A stretch of 64,000 nucleotides of DNA from Paenibacillus pabuli. Its GTDB lineage: Bacteria; Bacillota; Bacilli; Paenibacillales; Paenibacillaceae. The position numbers and the translations under genes are program-made. The DNA is taken from positions 1-64,000 of the forward strand of contig NZ_JBDOIO010000003.1 in the NCBI RefSeq assembly GCF_039831995.1, read 5' to 3'. This document shows positions 39,806 through 49,123 of this stretch, in pieces (the first letter of the stretch is position 1; every line of letters starts with the position of its first letter). The notes under the pieces are model-generated. The model had not been told where the DNA came from. It made no database searches and saw only the letters and a list, made by a program, of their open reading frames with translations.

Positions 39806-40693
39806 TTAGGAATGATGTAAGATCATATTTCCAAAAAGCTGACGGGCCTTGTCCCAATCAACGCCAAGTTTACCCTGCCACCCGGCCCATGGCATCTCCA
39901 TGTCGGAGCGGCCTTTCGTATTGTTGAGCAGTAACTCGGCATTCAGCAGCTCTTCTATATTGGTCCAGTGATCGGGACTAAGGGAGAGAATCTGGTTCGG
40001 CAGAACACCTACTCTGGATAAAGATTTCAATATGCCGCGGCGGATGCCAGCCTGTCCTTTGATCAATTTCTCGGCTGTGAGCCGTTTCTCGTATTTTCCC
40101 GGAGATTCCTCGCTCTCTGCCTGATCCAAACTATGAAGCAGTTGATTGAAGGTGTGAATGTCCTCTTCACTCGGTGTAATGGATTCATGTTCAAGTAGGG
40201 AAACTAGCTCTGTCAAATCAGCATATGTCCCTAAACTATTCGAGCTGTAATCGTGTCCCAAGTGAACGGCATAGCGAATAAAGGACAAATTATCCCATGC
40301 GTCATTGCTGCTACGGCTTAAACCGCAGTATTTACAACAATGGAATTGTTTCGCTTCTTCATAAGCATGGTGCTGCATGTGAATCATCATATGATAGCTT
40401 CCTAGTGTAGTTATGCCTCGAGGGTAACTTCCACCTACACCCGCCACAAATGCATTGGTGATTGTGGTCCAGGATAGATGTTCATTTTGCTGCAAATCGA
40501 TTAATTTTTGAATGATCTCATCATGGGTAATCAACTCCAGATCATTCGGTACCCAGCCGTGCGTAAGTAATACTTCTTGTTCGGCAGCAGTGAGTGTATC
40601 GGTTTGATATACCATCACTTGACGCTCCCTGTCGTACTTGCCATTGGCATGCAGATACAGCTTTTTAAGTACTCTCATGCATTTTTTGTCCAT
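39806..40693 (-). CDS. Hypothetical protein with CCxxC motif
   Basis: 295 residues, soluble. The region HCCKYCG (about residue 117) may bind a metal. The N-terminus looks like a short helical domain; a histidine-rich segment SYHMMIHMQHHAYEEA precedes the cysteines. No family recognised. Monocistronic, convergent with yjfB. Confidence 0.7.
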   Translation of the reverse strand: MDKKCMRVLKKLYLHANGKYDRERQVMVYQTDTLTAAEQEVLLTHGWVPNDLELITHDEIIQKLIDLQQNEHLSWTTITNAFVAGVGGSYPRGITTLGSYHMMIHMQHHAYEEAKQFHCCKYCGLSRSSNDAWDNLSFIRYAVHLGHDYSSNSLGTYADLTELVSLLEHESITPSEEDIHTFNQLLHSLDQAESEESPGKYEKRLTAEKLIKGQAGIRRGILKSLSRVGVLPNQILSLSPDHWTNIEELLNAELLLNNTKGRSDMEMPWAGWQGKLGVDWDKARQLFGNMILHHS

Positions 40694-40806
40694 GAGTCTC
40701 TCCCCAAAGTTTAGTTGCTTGTCCTAAGTACTTTCGCATAAACTTCATTGCTTCATTTCATTATAAGTGAGATGATGGCAATATTACAGATGAGAAGCGG
40801 TGGAAC

Positions 40807-41499
40807 ATGCGAATTAATAAATACATAAGTGAAACGGGTTTCTGCTCACGGAGGGAGACTGACCGCTTCATTGCAGCCGGACGTATTACGATTAATGGTA
40901 AGGTATGTGTAAAAGGGGCCGAGGTTGAATCAGAAGATATCGTTCTGATTGATGGTAAGGACATTCCTCAGGTTGATCGTCAACCTGTATACCTGGTTTT
41001 GAACAAACCGATAGGTATTGTATGTACGGCAGCACAACAGGTCGAGGGGAATATTATACAGTATGTAAATTATCCATCACGCATTTTTGCCGTAGGAAGG
41101 CTGGATAAAGCCTCGGAGGGGTTGATTTTGCTTACGAACGATGGAGAGATTGTCAACAAAATGATGCGTTCAGAGCATAATCATGAGAAAGAGTACGTGG
41201 TGACCGTGGATAAACCTGTGACAGACGAATTCTTAAGAGCCATGTCCCAAGGGGTGGAGATTCTGGGCGTGGTAACCAAACCATGCGAGGTCGTTCGCCA
41301 CAGCGAGAATGTGTTTCGAATCATTCTGACTCAGGGGCTTAACCTGCAAATTCGCAGAATGTGCAAAGCCCTGGGATACAGAGTACTGAAACTCGAGCGC
41401 ATCCGAATTATGAATTTAACGCTGGATCAGCTGGAACGAGGACAATGGAGACATTTGGAGAAGCATGAACTGAATACGCTGCTAGCCAGGCTGAAATAG
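40807..41499 (+). CDS. rluF: 23S rRNA pseudouridine synthase RluF
   Basis: 230 residues. An N-terminal S4 RNA-binding domain (residues 1-50, RINKYISETGFCSRRETD) is followed by the RsuA/RluE/RluF-type synthase domain with catalytic Asp100 in GRLDKASEGL and the LQIRRM motif near residue 180. RluF modifies U2604 of 23S rRNA in E. coli. GCGGTGG precedes ATG. Confidence 0.92.
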   Translation: MRINKYISETGFCSRRETDRFIAAGRITINGKVCVKGAEVESEDIVLIDGKDIPQVDRQPVYLVLNKPIGIVCTAAQQVEGNIIQYVNYPSRIFAVGRLDKASEGLILLTNDGEIVNKMMRSEHNHEKEYVVTVDKPVTDEFLRAMSQGVEILGVVTKPCEVVRHSENVFRIILTQGLNLQIRRMCKALGYRVLKLERIRIMNLTLDQLERGQWRHLEKHELNTLLARLK

Positions 41500-41554
41500 G
41501 CAATTCCCCCTAGTTAGAGGGAATAACATTTTTGCGCAAAAGAGATAAGTCATT

Positions 41555-41596
41555 GCAAAGAAGGCACCAATCCTGAATGGATGTGCCTTTCTTTGC
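41555..41596. terminator. Bidirectional terminator
   Basis: GCAAAGAAGGCAC pairs with GTGCCTTTCTTTGC (one bulge) between rluF and the convergent transporter. Confidence 0.8.
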
Positions 41597-41613
41597 GTCC
41601 CAATGACAAGAGT

Positions 41614-42534
41614 TTAATGGATCTCGGACAACTTCGACCCGCGGACACGCTTGCGAACTTTTCGTTCTGAGAGGGTTGAACCCAGGAGCGTTAACACAGC
41701 ACCAAGCATGGTGATCCAAGTGATGGGTTCATGCAGCAGCAGTGCAGAGGCCAGCAATGTGATGACAGGCACCAAATAAATGTAAACGCTAGTTTTGACC
41801 GCACCCAGCAGGCTTACCGCCCTATTCCAGGTTACAAAACACAACGCAGAGGCGCCTACCCCGAGAAAAAGCAGATTGGAAAGGTTGGTCAGGTCGGCTA
41901 ACCGCTCCAGGTTGAAACGGAAGTCGAACAGGAACAAGGCAGGGAGCATGAATAAAAGCCCGTAAAAGAATATTTTGCGTGTCGCACCAATGGTGTGATA
42001 GCGAAGCTCGCCTATTTTACGCATAAGAACGGAATAGATCGCCCATACGGCAGGGGCTACAAAAGCAAGCAGATCGCCCAGCGGATTCAGCTGCAGCTTG
42101 AAAGTCCCATTAAACGCGATAAGTACAATCCCTGTCATAGCAACACCAAAACCGATGATAAAACGCTGGGATAACGGCTCATCCTTCAGGAAGAAATGCG
42201 CAAGCAGCGCGGTGAAGAAAGGGGCGATAGAAACAATGACACCTGCGTTGGAAGCCAGTGTGTATACAAGCGCGATATTTTCAATCAAAAAATACAAGGT
42301 GACTCCACACAGTCCGGCCGCCATAAAAAGGATCTCTTCCCGAATCGATGATACCCGCATCACACGTGGGTAGATCAGGAACAACACCACATATCCAATC
42401 AAAAAACGGAAAAACAAAATTTCCACAGGTGTAAAGTCGATGAGCAGAATTTTAGTGGAGATAAAGGTGGTCCCCCAGATTAAAATGGTACACAAGGCGA
42501 GCAGGTGACCAACCGTATTTTGGTTTTGAGTCAT
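41614..42534 (-). CDS. EamA/DMT family transporter
   Basis: 306 residues with ten predicted transmembrane segments in two EamA repeats (first from LALCTILIWGTTFISTK, second from ALCFVTWNRAVSLLGAVK). Drug/metabolite exporter; substrate unknown. Its ATG overlaps the stop of the upstream AraC gene (ATGA, 42531-42534), so the two are translationally coupled. Confidence 0.92.
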   Translation of the reverse strand: MTQNQNTVGHLLALCTILIWGTTFISTKILLIDFTPVEILFFRFLIGYVVLFLIYPRVMRVSSIREEILFMAAGLCGVTLYFLIENIALVYTLASNAGVIVSIAPFFTALLAHFFLKDEPLSQRFIIGFGVAMTGIVLIAFNGTFKLQLNPLGDLLAFVAPAVWAIYSVLMRKIGELRYHTIGATRKIFFYGLLFMLPALFLFDFRFNLERLADLTNLSNLLFLGVGASALCFVTWNRAVSLLGAVKTSVYIYLVPVITLLASALLLHEPITWITMLGAVLTLLGSTLSERKVRKRVRGSKLSEIH

Positions 42535-43385
42535 CGTAAAACACGGTCCTGCAGCCGATTGGAGTCAACTTCGTGGTTAAAGATCCGGCGATATTGTTTG
42601 GGCGTCAAGCCGATAAGTTTTTTGAAAAAGTTCGTAAAATGGCTTTGATCGCTGAATCCTGTCCTGGCGGATACGTCAATCGGCAGCTGTCCTTGTTCCA
42701 ATAAGCGCTTGGCCTGGTTAATACGAATGGTTTCCAGATAACGATAAGGTGAGATGCCTTTTTGGTGAGTAAATACACGAACCAGGTGATATTTGCTCAT
42801 TCCACTTAACTCGGCTAACTCATTCAGCGATATACTTTCCATGTAGTGAGACTCTATGTATTCGCAAATACGCTTGATCTCGGTCGTGACATCCTGAGAA
42901 GAGATGGGCGATTCAGCATCCGCATAATCCCGAAGCAGCTGTTCCAACAGCAAGAGCAACAGTTCTTCTTTGCCAAAATCGGATTGCTCCTCCAAAATCA
43001 TCAAATGAAGGTCATGCAAAGAGCCAACAAGTTCGTGTTGATAGAGAACCGGTGCCGTGAAGCGCGGCAAATAATCTTGTGCGGTAATTTCTCGTGTGTA
43101 TTCTCTCATGACCTCAGGCTGGATGTTAATACAGCGATAATCGAGCGTTCTTCCGTCAATCTGTTCACAGGCATGAGGGTCATGAGGATTAAAAACGATC
43201 ATGTCACCTGTATTCAGCACATACTCCTGATTATTACATACCAGATGTCGTTTGCCCTGCTCAATAAAACCAATGACATAATAGTCATGAAAGTGATTGG
43301 GGAATTTCTGCATGATTCCTTGGAATTGATAAGCTTCAAGCCGTAGATCGGTATCAAATACAACGGTTCTTACTTCGCGGTTCAT
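42531..43385 (-). CDS. AraC family regulator
   Basis: 284 residues from ATG 43385 (AAGAAGGTG upstream); a frame reaching 43466 lacks a signal. The N-terminal cupin contains FPNHFHDYYVIGFIEQG; the C-terminal double helix-turn-helix ends in TGFSDQSHFTNFFKKLIGLTPKQYR. Coupled to the EamA exporter by a 4-bp overlap, so it probably regulates that exporter. Confidence 0.92.
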   Translation of the reverse strand: MNREVRTVVFDTDLRLEAYQFQGIMQKFPNHFHDYYVIGFIEQGKRHLVCNNQEYVLNTGDMIVFNPHDPHACEQIDGRTLDYRCINIQPEVMREYTREITAQDYLPRFTAPVLYQHELVGSLHDLHLMILEEQSDFGKEELLLLLLEQLLRDYADAESPISSQDVTTEIKRICEYIESHYMESISLNELAELSGMSKYHLVRVFTHQKGISPYRYLETIRINQAKRLLEQGQLPIDVSARTGFSDQSHFTNFFKKLIGLTPKQYRRIFNHEVDSNRLQDRVLR

Positions 43386-43491
43386 GGTGCACCTTCTTTC
43401 TCGTAAGTTCTTGTCATTATAATATGAAAAGAAGGAAGGTTCTTGGACGATATTGCTCCTTCGCATGCCATAAATAGCAGGGCAGCAGCAG

Positions 43492-43518
43492 AAAAAAGAG
43501 CAGATTCCCTGCTCTTTT
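43492..43518 (-). terminator. Terminator of P450 gene
   Basis: AAAAGAGCAG pairs exactly with CTGCTCTTTT; the A run at 43492-43497 gives the U tail on the minus strand. Confidence 0.85.
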
Positions 43519-43540
43519 ACGGTTGTCCATCTATAGAGTA

Positions 43541-44794
43541 CTACGTATATAACTTCATGGGAAGGCTTGTCAGAGATTGACCTGCTGCAGATGGGGTCAG
43601 GTGATCTTCCAGAATAAATCCGCTGACTGGTTCAATGCTTGTGAAGGTTTGCAGAAACGTTGTCAATACAATTTTGGCTTCCAGCCTAGCCAGAGGTGCA
43701 CCCAGGCAGAAGTGTGTGCCAAAGCCAAAAGCGAGCTGTTTATTATTGTTCGGACGATGGATATTCAATGTGAACGGATCCTCGAACATGTCCTCATCCA
43801 TATTGGCTGCACTCATCCAGGCCACGATTGCGTCTCCTTTTTTGAGTTCAACACCAAGCAGATTATTATTCGCCTTGACCATGCGGTCCATTTTACTGAT
43901 ATGGAAACGATAGCGCAGCATTTCTTCCACTGCATTTCCAACAAGCTCTGGATTGTTTCTAAGCTCCGTGTACAGTTCAGGCTTATCATAGAGCAGTGCA
44001 TAGAACGAGTTGGCGAGCAGGTTGCTTGTCGTTTCTATTCCTGCCCCCAGAATAAACATGGTTGTGCGTACAATCTCCTCATCCGTGAAATGCTCACCAT
44101 CCACCTCGACCTGAATCAGGTCCGAAATAATATCCTCGGCAAGATTAGTCCGTTTGGACACAACAAAAGGATAAAGGTATTCAAAATATTGCTGACCAGC
44201 AATTTTCTTCATTTCATTGATTCGGTTAAAGGTTGCATCCGTTGTTGGCATGAAGAGGATATCTACCCATTCCTTGAACAAGAGCCGGTCTTTGGAAGGG
44301 ATGCCGAGCAGATCAGACATGATGATCACTGGAAACATACTTGTGTAGGCTTTTACAATATCCACCTCGGGAAGCTGGGAGAATTCCGCGACTAATTCGT
44401 CGGCTACTGCCTGAATACGCGGTTCCCAAAGTTTGAGACTTCTTGGTGTAAATGCACTTGCCAATAGTGATCTTCTCTTGCGGTGTTCCGGAGGATCCAC
44501 GTTGTGAATATCCAGCTTGTCCGGAATGTGATGCTCGTTATCTGCGCCTTCTCCCTCACTCGAATATCCCACGTTAACAATCGATCTTTTTCGTACACTG
44601 GAGAAATGTTCATGATCGTTCAACACGGTTTTGACCAAGTCATACTTGAACACATGCCAGGAATCCGTCTCCTCATTGTAGACGACAGGTTCCTGCTTGA
44701 GCATGTGGCGATACCAACGATAGGGGCTAAACTCTTCTTCTTTCGATTGGAATTTCGTGATTTCAGACAGAGAAATGATGGTGCTCTTCTTCAT
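43541..44794 (-). CDS. Cytochrome P450
   Basis: 417 residues, soluble bacterial P450 (CYP107/CYP109-like). The I-helix oxygen-binding motif GAGIETTSN (about residue 255) has Glu-Thr in place; the K-helix ExxR is EMLR; the heme loop AFGFGTHFCLGAPLARLE carries the axial Cys (about residue 355). It hydroxylates an unknown substrate and needs ferredoxin partners encoded elsewhere. Divergent from a YhgE-like exporter and a PadR gene. Confidence 0.95.
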   Translation of the reverse strand: MKKSTIISLSEITKFQSKEEEFSPYRWYRHMLKQEPVVYNEETDSWHVFKYDLVKTVLNDHEHFSSVRKRSIVNVGYSSEGEGADNEHHIPDKLDIHNVDPPEHRKRRSLLASAFTPRSLKLWEPRIQAVADELVAEFSQLPEVDIVKAYTSMFPVIIMSDLLGIPSKDRLLFKEWVDILFMPTTDATFNRINEMKKIAGQQYFEYLYPFVVSKRTNLAEDIISDLIQVEVDGEHFTDEEIVRTTMFILGAGIETTSNLLANSFYALLYDKPELYTELRNNPELVGNAVEEMLRYRFHISKMDRMVKANNNLLGVELKKGDAIVAWMSAANMDEDMFEDPFTLNIHRPNNNKQLAFGFGTHFCLGAPLARLEAKIVLTTFLQTFTSIEPVSGFILEDHLTPSAAGQSLTSLPMKLYT

Positions 44795-44841
44795 TCATCT
44801 TACCTCCTTAGTTGGGGTCATTGACAAATATAACAAACAAG

Positions 44842-44861
44842 AGTACTTTAATTCAAGTAGT
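44842..44861. promoter_or_regulatory. Imperfect palindrome between P450 and exporter genes
   Basis: AGTACTT-TAATTC-AAGTAGT (6 of 7 arm positions match). TTGACA at 44821 and a TACTTT or TATAAT (44868) -10 for the exporter lie around it, so a repressor bound here would block that promoter. The PadR encoded at 46125 is the obvious candidate. Confidence 0.5.
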
Positions 44862-44891
44862 TTAAATTATAATGATTAGGTGGAGTAGTGA

Positions 44892-46049
44892 GTGAAAAGC
44901 ATGCTAAAGCATAAAGGAGTCAAAGCGGGGATATTCATGATTGTGTTTTATCAGATTGTGATGCTGACCGTTTTCATGTCCGGATATAGCGCCATCCCCA
45001 AAAATGTAACGAATCTTACCGTGGCCATCGTGAATGAGGACCCACAATCGGGTACTGAATTCGTTCAGAAGCTGCAGGAGCAGCTTCCGTTCCATATCGT
45101 TACCGATGAGTCGCTGGAACAGGCGAAGACGGGGCTGGAGGACCGCGATATTCATATGGTTATACGTATACCTGGTGATTTTACGGAGAAACTGTCTGAA
45201 CAGAACGGCAAAGCGCAGCTGGAATATTTGATTAATGAATCTAACCCAACCACGATTACCAGTTCGATGAAAAATGTAGCAACAGAAATAACCGCCCAGA
45301 TCAGCGCCCAGGTTCAGGCTCAAAGCTTCGAAGCGGTATTAAACGGAATGCAGGTTCCAGAAGAGCAATCCAAGCAGATTGTGGAATCAACCACTGGCAA
45401 GGTCTCGTCCAATATCGTCATGAGTAATCCGCAGCCTGCCGGCATGCAAAATCAGATGGCACCGATGTTCATTACGATGGCGCTGTACGTTGGAGCCATG
45501 ATCTATGCCATGCAGAGCGTTGGCGGGATGCAGCAGCTGCGTGCCCAAATGGGAAAATGGAAAGCTTTTTTTGCCCTGCGAGGTACGAACCTGCTCATTT
45601 CTCTGATTGCTCCTCTGGTTGGAATAGGCATCTACTTCATGGTTCAAGGATATGGTATGGAAGTGTTTCTGAAAATGTGGCTTGTCCACAGCCTGCAATT
45701 GTTCGTGTCGATTGAGTTTACAAGTATCTTCATCATGCTTCTTGGCCAAGGAGGTATGCTGATCAACATGGTGTTTGTACTCAGTCAGTCCATTGCCAAT
45801 GGTACGTCCATGTCACCGGAGATGATGCCGGGATATTTCAAATTTGTCAGCCAAATCACGCCGATGTTCTATTCCACGCATTTGGATTACAATATTCTCT
45901 TTGGCGGTGGCAGAACGGCCCATTATGCGATTGGACTAGCGTTGGTTGGACTGGCAGCCTTCGTTCTCAATGCAGCTATTCACCATTTCAAAAACGCCAA
46001 GCAAACAGAACTTGTGCAAGAGTCTTCACAACAGCCCGCTATCGTTTAA
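44892..46049 (+). CDS. YhgE/Pip-like ABC-2 type membrane exporter
   Basis: 385 residues from GTG 44892 (GGTGGAG 5 bp upstream). One N-terminal membrane segment, an extracellular domain (about 40-190; VAIVNEDPQSG is the family hallmark) and five to six C-terminal segments. Related to phage-infection proteins and SNG1-type permeases that export lipids or drugs. In an operon with the padR gene 75 bp downstream. Confidence 0.85.
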   Translation: MKSMLKHKGVKAGIFMIVFYQIVMLTVFMSGYSAIPKNVTNLTVAIVNEDPQSGTEFVQKLQEQLPFHIVTDESLEQAKTGLEDRDIHMVIRIPGDFTEKLSEQNGKAQLEYLINESNPTTITSSMKNVATEITAQISAQVQAQSFEAVLNGMQVPEEQSKQIVESTTGKVSSNIVMSNPQPAGMQNQMAPMFITMALYVGAMIYAMQSVGGMQQLRAQMGKWKAFFALRGTNLLISLIAPLVGIGIYFMVQGYGMEVFLKMWLVHSLQLFVSIEFTSIFIMLLGQGGMLINMVFVLSQSIANGTSMSPEMMPGYFKFVSQITPMFYSTHLDYNILFGGGRTAHYAIGLALVGLAAFVLNAAIHHFKNAKQTELVQESSQQPAIV

Positions 46050-46060
46050 AATAAGAAATA

Positions 46061-46099
46061 AAAGGGCCTGGCGACTTTCGGCAAGAAGCTTTGCCCTTT
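46061..46099 (+). terminator. Hairpin between exporter and padR
   Basis: AAAGGGC pairs with GCCCTTT around a 25-nt loop. There is no clear T run, so it may attenuate or process the transcript and not stop it. Confidence 0.4.
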
Positions 46100-46124
46100 G
46101 TAAGAGCAGAATGGGGGCAGTCAC

Positions 46125-46670
46125 ATGTCGATTCAAATATTTATTCTCGGTGCATTAAGTGAGGGGAATTGTTATCCCTATGATATTAAGAAGCAAATAG
46201 GCAAACATTTGGATCAGACCGAGGCCAGAATTACGGAAGGCACGATCTATTACAATTTTGAAGTTTTGCATAAGAAGGGTCTAATCAAGAAGATTGAAAC
46301 GATCCAGAGTGAGAATAGACCAGACAAGACGATGTATGGGATAACTGATCAAGGACGCATCGCACTGGAAGAGAGTATTTATAAAGTGTTTCAGAAGTTT
46401 ACGACCATCCAGTCCCTATATACGGCCCTGGTTAATCTGGATAAAGTGGATAATCAGAAGATCGCTTACCTTATTGAAGATATTATTGTGAAACAGAGAA
46501 AGAAAATCGAGTATATCGAACAGCAGAAGCCAGAGGAAATCGATGTAAGTGAGGATCTAATGGATGCGCTGTGGTTGATGAGGGATCACGCTTATCACAC
46601 GATTGAGAGCAATATTGCATGGTTGCAGAAGCTCCTTCACCATGTTCAAAGCAGAGCGTTAAAGCACTAG
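46125..46670 (+). CDS. PadR family transcriptional regulator
   Basis: 181 residues. An N-terminal winged helix (residues 1-80; ITEGTIYYNFEVLHKKGLI and RPDKTMYGITDQGR) is followed by a helical dimerisation domain. RBS GGGGG. It probably represses the exporter gene upstream and perhaps the divergent P450, via the palindrome at 44842-44861. Confidence 0.92.
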   Translation: MSIQIFILGALSEGNCYPYDIKKQIGKHLDQTEARITEGTIYYNFEVLHKKGLIKKIETIQSENRPDKTMYGITDQGRIALEESIYKVFQKFTTIQSLYTALVNLDKVDNQKIAYLIEDIIVKQRKKIEYIEQQKPEEIDVSEDLMDALWLMRDHAYHTIESNIAWLQKLLHHVQSRALKH

Positions 46671-46690
46671 ACCTCATTGTGGTTTGCAAA

Positions 46691-46735
46691 GAGGCGCGTC
46701 ATGTCAGACCAAGTCTGACTTTGGACGCGTCTTTT
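46691..46735 (+). terminator. Terminator after padR
   Basis: GGCGCGTC-TGTCAGAC pairs with GTCTGAC-GACGCGTC, followed by TTTT. Confidence 0.75.
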
Positions 46736-46848
46736 CTGCGTTTGAAGGAAAAGCGATATAGGTATGCGAATTGCAACGTGTAGAATAAACATATAAAATT
46801 TGAGATGAGTCGCAGATCAACATTTTGTAACGAGGGAGATGGAATCTC

Positions 46849-47157
46849 ATGTTCGAACATCTGGTCGTATTCAAATTCAACGATAAAATTACACCGTCAA
46901 AACAACAGGAGTTTGTCTCGCAACTGCTCGCTTTGCAGGACAAAATTCCCGGGATCATCGATCTCACTGCTGGAATCAATGTAACGGAAGAAACAGATCG
47001 TATTCAGGGATTCACACTTGGATTAAGGGTGACGTTTGAAAGTCAGGAAGCATTGCGTGCATATGGTCCGCATCCCGCCCATCAGGCATTTGTAGCTTCT
47101 CTTGACGGATGGATAGAAAATGTCATTGTAACGGACTTCCCGATCCCTTCGAAATAA
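46849..47157 (+). CDS. Dabb-domain stress-responsive A/B barrel protein
   Basis: 102 residues, one dimeric alpha/beta barrel domain: FEHLVVFKFND at the start, the GIIDLTAGINV strand, and FTLGLRVTF...YGPHPAHQAFV. These proteins can be cyclases or monooxygenases, but most small ones are uncharacterised. RBS GAGGGAG. Confidence 0.9.
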   Translation: MFEHLVVFKFNDKITPSKQQEFVSQLLALQDKIPGIIDLTAGINVTEETDRIQGFTLGLRVTFESQEALRAYGPHPAHQAFVASLDGWIENVIVTDFPIPSK

Positions 47158-47257
47158 GATGGGAATGAAGCGGAAGACAGGAGTATGGATATAAATAAGA
47201 TCATGAATTTGAAAACAAAAGTATCTACGGATTTAACCGTAATAACGAATGCGAATC

Positions 47258-47292
47258 AGGCTGGCACAATGCGTGCTGGCTTTTTAATTTTT
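47258..47292 (+). terminator. Terminator upstream of nucleobase permease
   Basis: AGGCTGGCAC pairs with GTGCTGGCTT through three G-U pairs, followed by TTTAATTTTTT. Downstream, 47293-47510 holds a 7-bp hairpin TTGGGTG/CGCCCAA (47346-47371) without a T run and no gene. Confidence 0.65.
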
Positions 47293-47510
47293 TCCTACAA
47301 TTCACCACAAAAGGCAGTTGTGTTAGGTATTGTTACATATATAATTGGGTGTTTTGTTTAAAGCGCCCAAAACGATGCGATTTCTTTATCTCCTATAACA
47401 ATTATCGTTCATGAATCATGGAACTTCCCGAAATAGTTTATATAATGTGAATCAACATAACATGATTATTGAACGTCTTAGCTTGATTCTAATTTCGGGG
47501 GGCAGTGCGG

Positions 47511-48830
47511 ATGAACGAAACGAAAAAGATGAGAATTTTTTCACTGGGAATTCAACATGTATTGGCAATGTATGCCGGGGCAATTCTGGTACCTTTGCTT
47601 GTGGGAAGAGCATTAAATCTGACTGCAGAGCAGCTGGCGTATCTGGTGTCCATTGACCTGCTAACATGTGGTGTGGCGACATGGCTGCAGGCTCGAAAAG
47701 GGAAGTATCTGGGCATTGGTTTGCCGGCGGTACTTGGAAGTTCTTTCGTAGCCGTTACACCCATGATTGCCATCGGATCGCAATATGGCATTCCAGCCAT
47801 TTATGGGTCTATCATAACAGCCGGGTTATTTATCGTCATCTGTGCTGTATTTTTCAGCAAAATCGTTAAATTGTTCCCTCCCGTTGTGATCGGTACCGTT
47901 GTAACCATTATTGGTCTTGCGCTTATCCCTACCGGAATCAAGAATATGGCTGGCGGGGCTAACAGTGAGAATTTCGGAAGCTTGGACAATCTGGCCCTTT
48001 CATTCGGGGTACTGCTCTTTATTTTGGTGCTGAACCGATATGCTCGTGGTTTCGTTAAATCGCTTGCCGTCCTGATCGGCATTATCATGGGAACACTCAT
48101 TGCCGCTCTTATGGGAAAAGTGAATTTCTCCCCTGTACAGGAAGCGTCATGGTTCCACTTGCCACAACCCTTTTATTTTGGAATGCCAACATTCGAGCTT
48201 GGCCCGATTATTACCATGATTATTGTAGGAACCGTTGTGATTATAGAGTCGACGGGTGTGTTTATGGCTTTGAGCAAGATATGCGATCAGCCCATAAATG
48301 AGAAGGATCTGGCGCGCGGTTATCGCGCAGAGGGCTTGGCTTTTGTACTTGGAGGTATATTCAATGCCTTTCCGTACAACACATTTGCTCAGAATGTCGG
48401 GCTCGTTCAACTGTCCAAGGTGAAAACAACGAATGTTGTCGTTGCAGCCGGAGGCATTCTGGTCTTCCTCGGACTCATACCGAAGGTAGCTGCTTTTGCA
48501 ACCATTATTCCAAGTGCTGTATTAGGCGGAGCGACGGTCGTTCTGTTCGGCATGGTCGTGTCATCCGGGATCAAAATGCTGCAAACCGTCGATTTTGGCA
48601 AGCAATCCAACCTGTTAATCGTCGCTTGTTCGGTTTCGCTCGGGCTTGGTGTTACAGCCGTACCAGACCTGTTTGCCCAGCTGCCTCAAAGCGTTCGGAT
48701 TATTGTGAGCGATGGGATTATCACGGGAAGTCTGTCAGCCATACTGCTTAATGTCTTTTTCAACCTCGGTTTCAAAAAAGAAAGTCTGCCTGTTCAGCCC
48801 GTAGCGGGAACACAAGAGGCACATACCTGA
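47511..48830 (+). CDS. Nucleobase:cation symporter-2 (xanthine/uracil permease)
   Basis: 439 residues from ATG 47511 (GGGGGG 8 bp upstream; GTG 47505 is too close to it). About 12-14 membrane segments. The NCS2 signature QNVGLVQLSKV is in AFAQNVGLV; GLPAVLGSSFVAVTPMIAIG is the first conserved block. Most similar in pattern to xanthine permeases (PbuX type). No purine riboswitch is seen upstream. Confidence 0.92.
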   Translation: MNETKKMRIFSLGIQHVLAMYAGAILVPLLVGRALNLTAEQLAYLVSIDLLTCGVATWLQARKGKYLGIGLPAVLGSSFVAVTPMIAIGSQYGIPAIYGSIITAGLFIVICAVFFSKIVKLFPPVVIGTVVTIIGLALIPTGIKNMAGGANSENFGSLDNLALSFGVLLFILVLNRYARGFVKSLAVLIGIIMGTLIAALMGKVNFSPVQEASWFHLPQPFYFGMPTFELGPIITMIIVGTVVIIESTGVFMALSKICDQPINEKDLARGYRAEGLAFVLGGIFNAFPYNTFAQNVGLVQLSKVKTTNVVVAAGGILVFLGLIPKVAAFATIIPSAVLGGATVVLFGMVVSSGIKMLQTVDFGKQSNLLIVACSVSLGLGVTAVPDLFAQLPQSVRIIVSDGIITGSLSAILLNVFFNLGFKKESLPVQPVAGTQEAHT

Positions 48831-48866
48831 TTCAATCTTAACCGGATTATAACGGATTAAATGAAT

Positions 48867-48942
48867 AAGCCCACGTTGAATTCATTGGTAGGAAGGGATG
48901 GGAACCATCATTCTTCTTCCTGATGAATCAACGGGGCTTTTT
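48867..48942 (+). terminator. Terminator after nucleobase permease
   Basis: Long stem: AAGCCC-CGTTGA-TTCAT pairs with ATGAA-TCAACG-GGGCTT with mismatches, followed by TTTTT. The remaining 180 bp before selO show no gene. Confidence 0.7.
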
Positions 48943-49123
48943 GGTTATAGGACGTCATGAAACATGCAAACACCGTATAAATATGCTAAAGTTTCATTAT
49001 GAACAGATGGCATGTTCTTCATTTCGAAATTCCATGCGACTACATAAATGAGCATTGGTTCACACAGGCTACATGAATACAAACAGAGGAATTCCTTTGT
49101 TAAGGAGAAGGAGTGGAGTTCAC

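Noticed and set aside
43577..44395. Long plus-strand ORF antisense to the P450 gene
   Set aside because: Shadow frame; the minus strand encodes a P450 with all conserved motifs.
47158..47510. Purine riboswitch upstream of the nucleobase permease
   Set aside because: No conserved aptamer core or terminator/antiterminator pair; only a 7-bp hairpin without a T run and weak PurBox-like bases.
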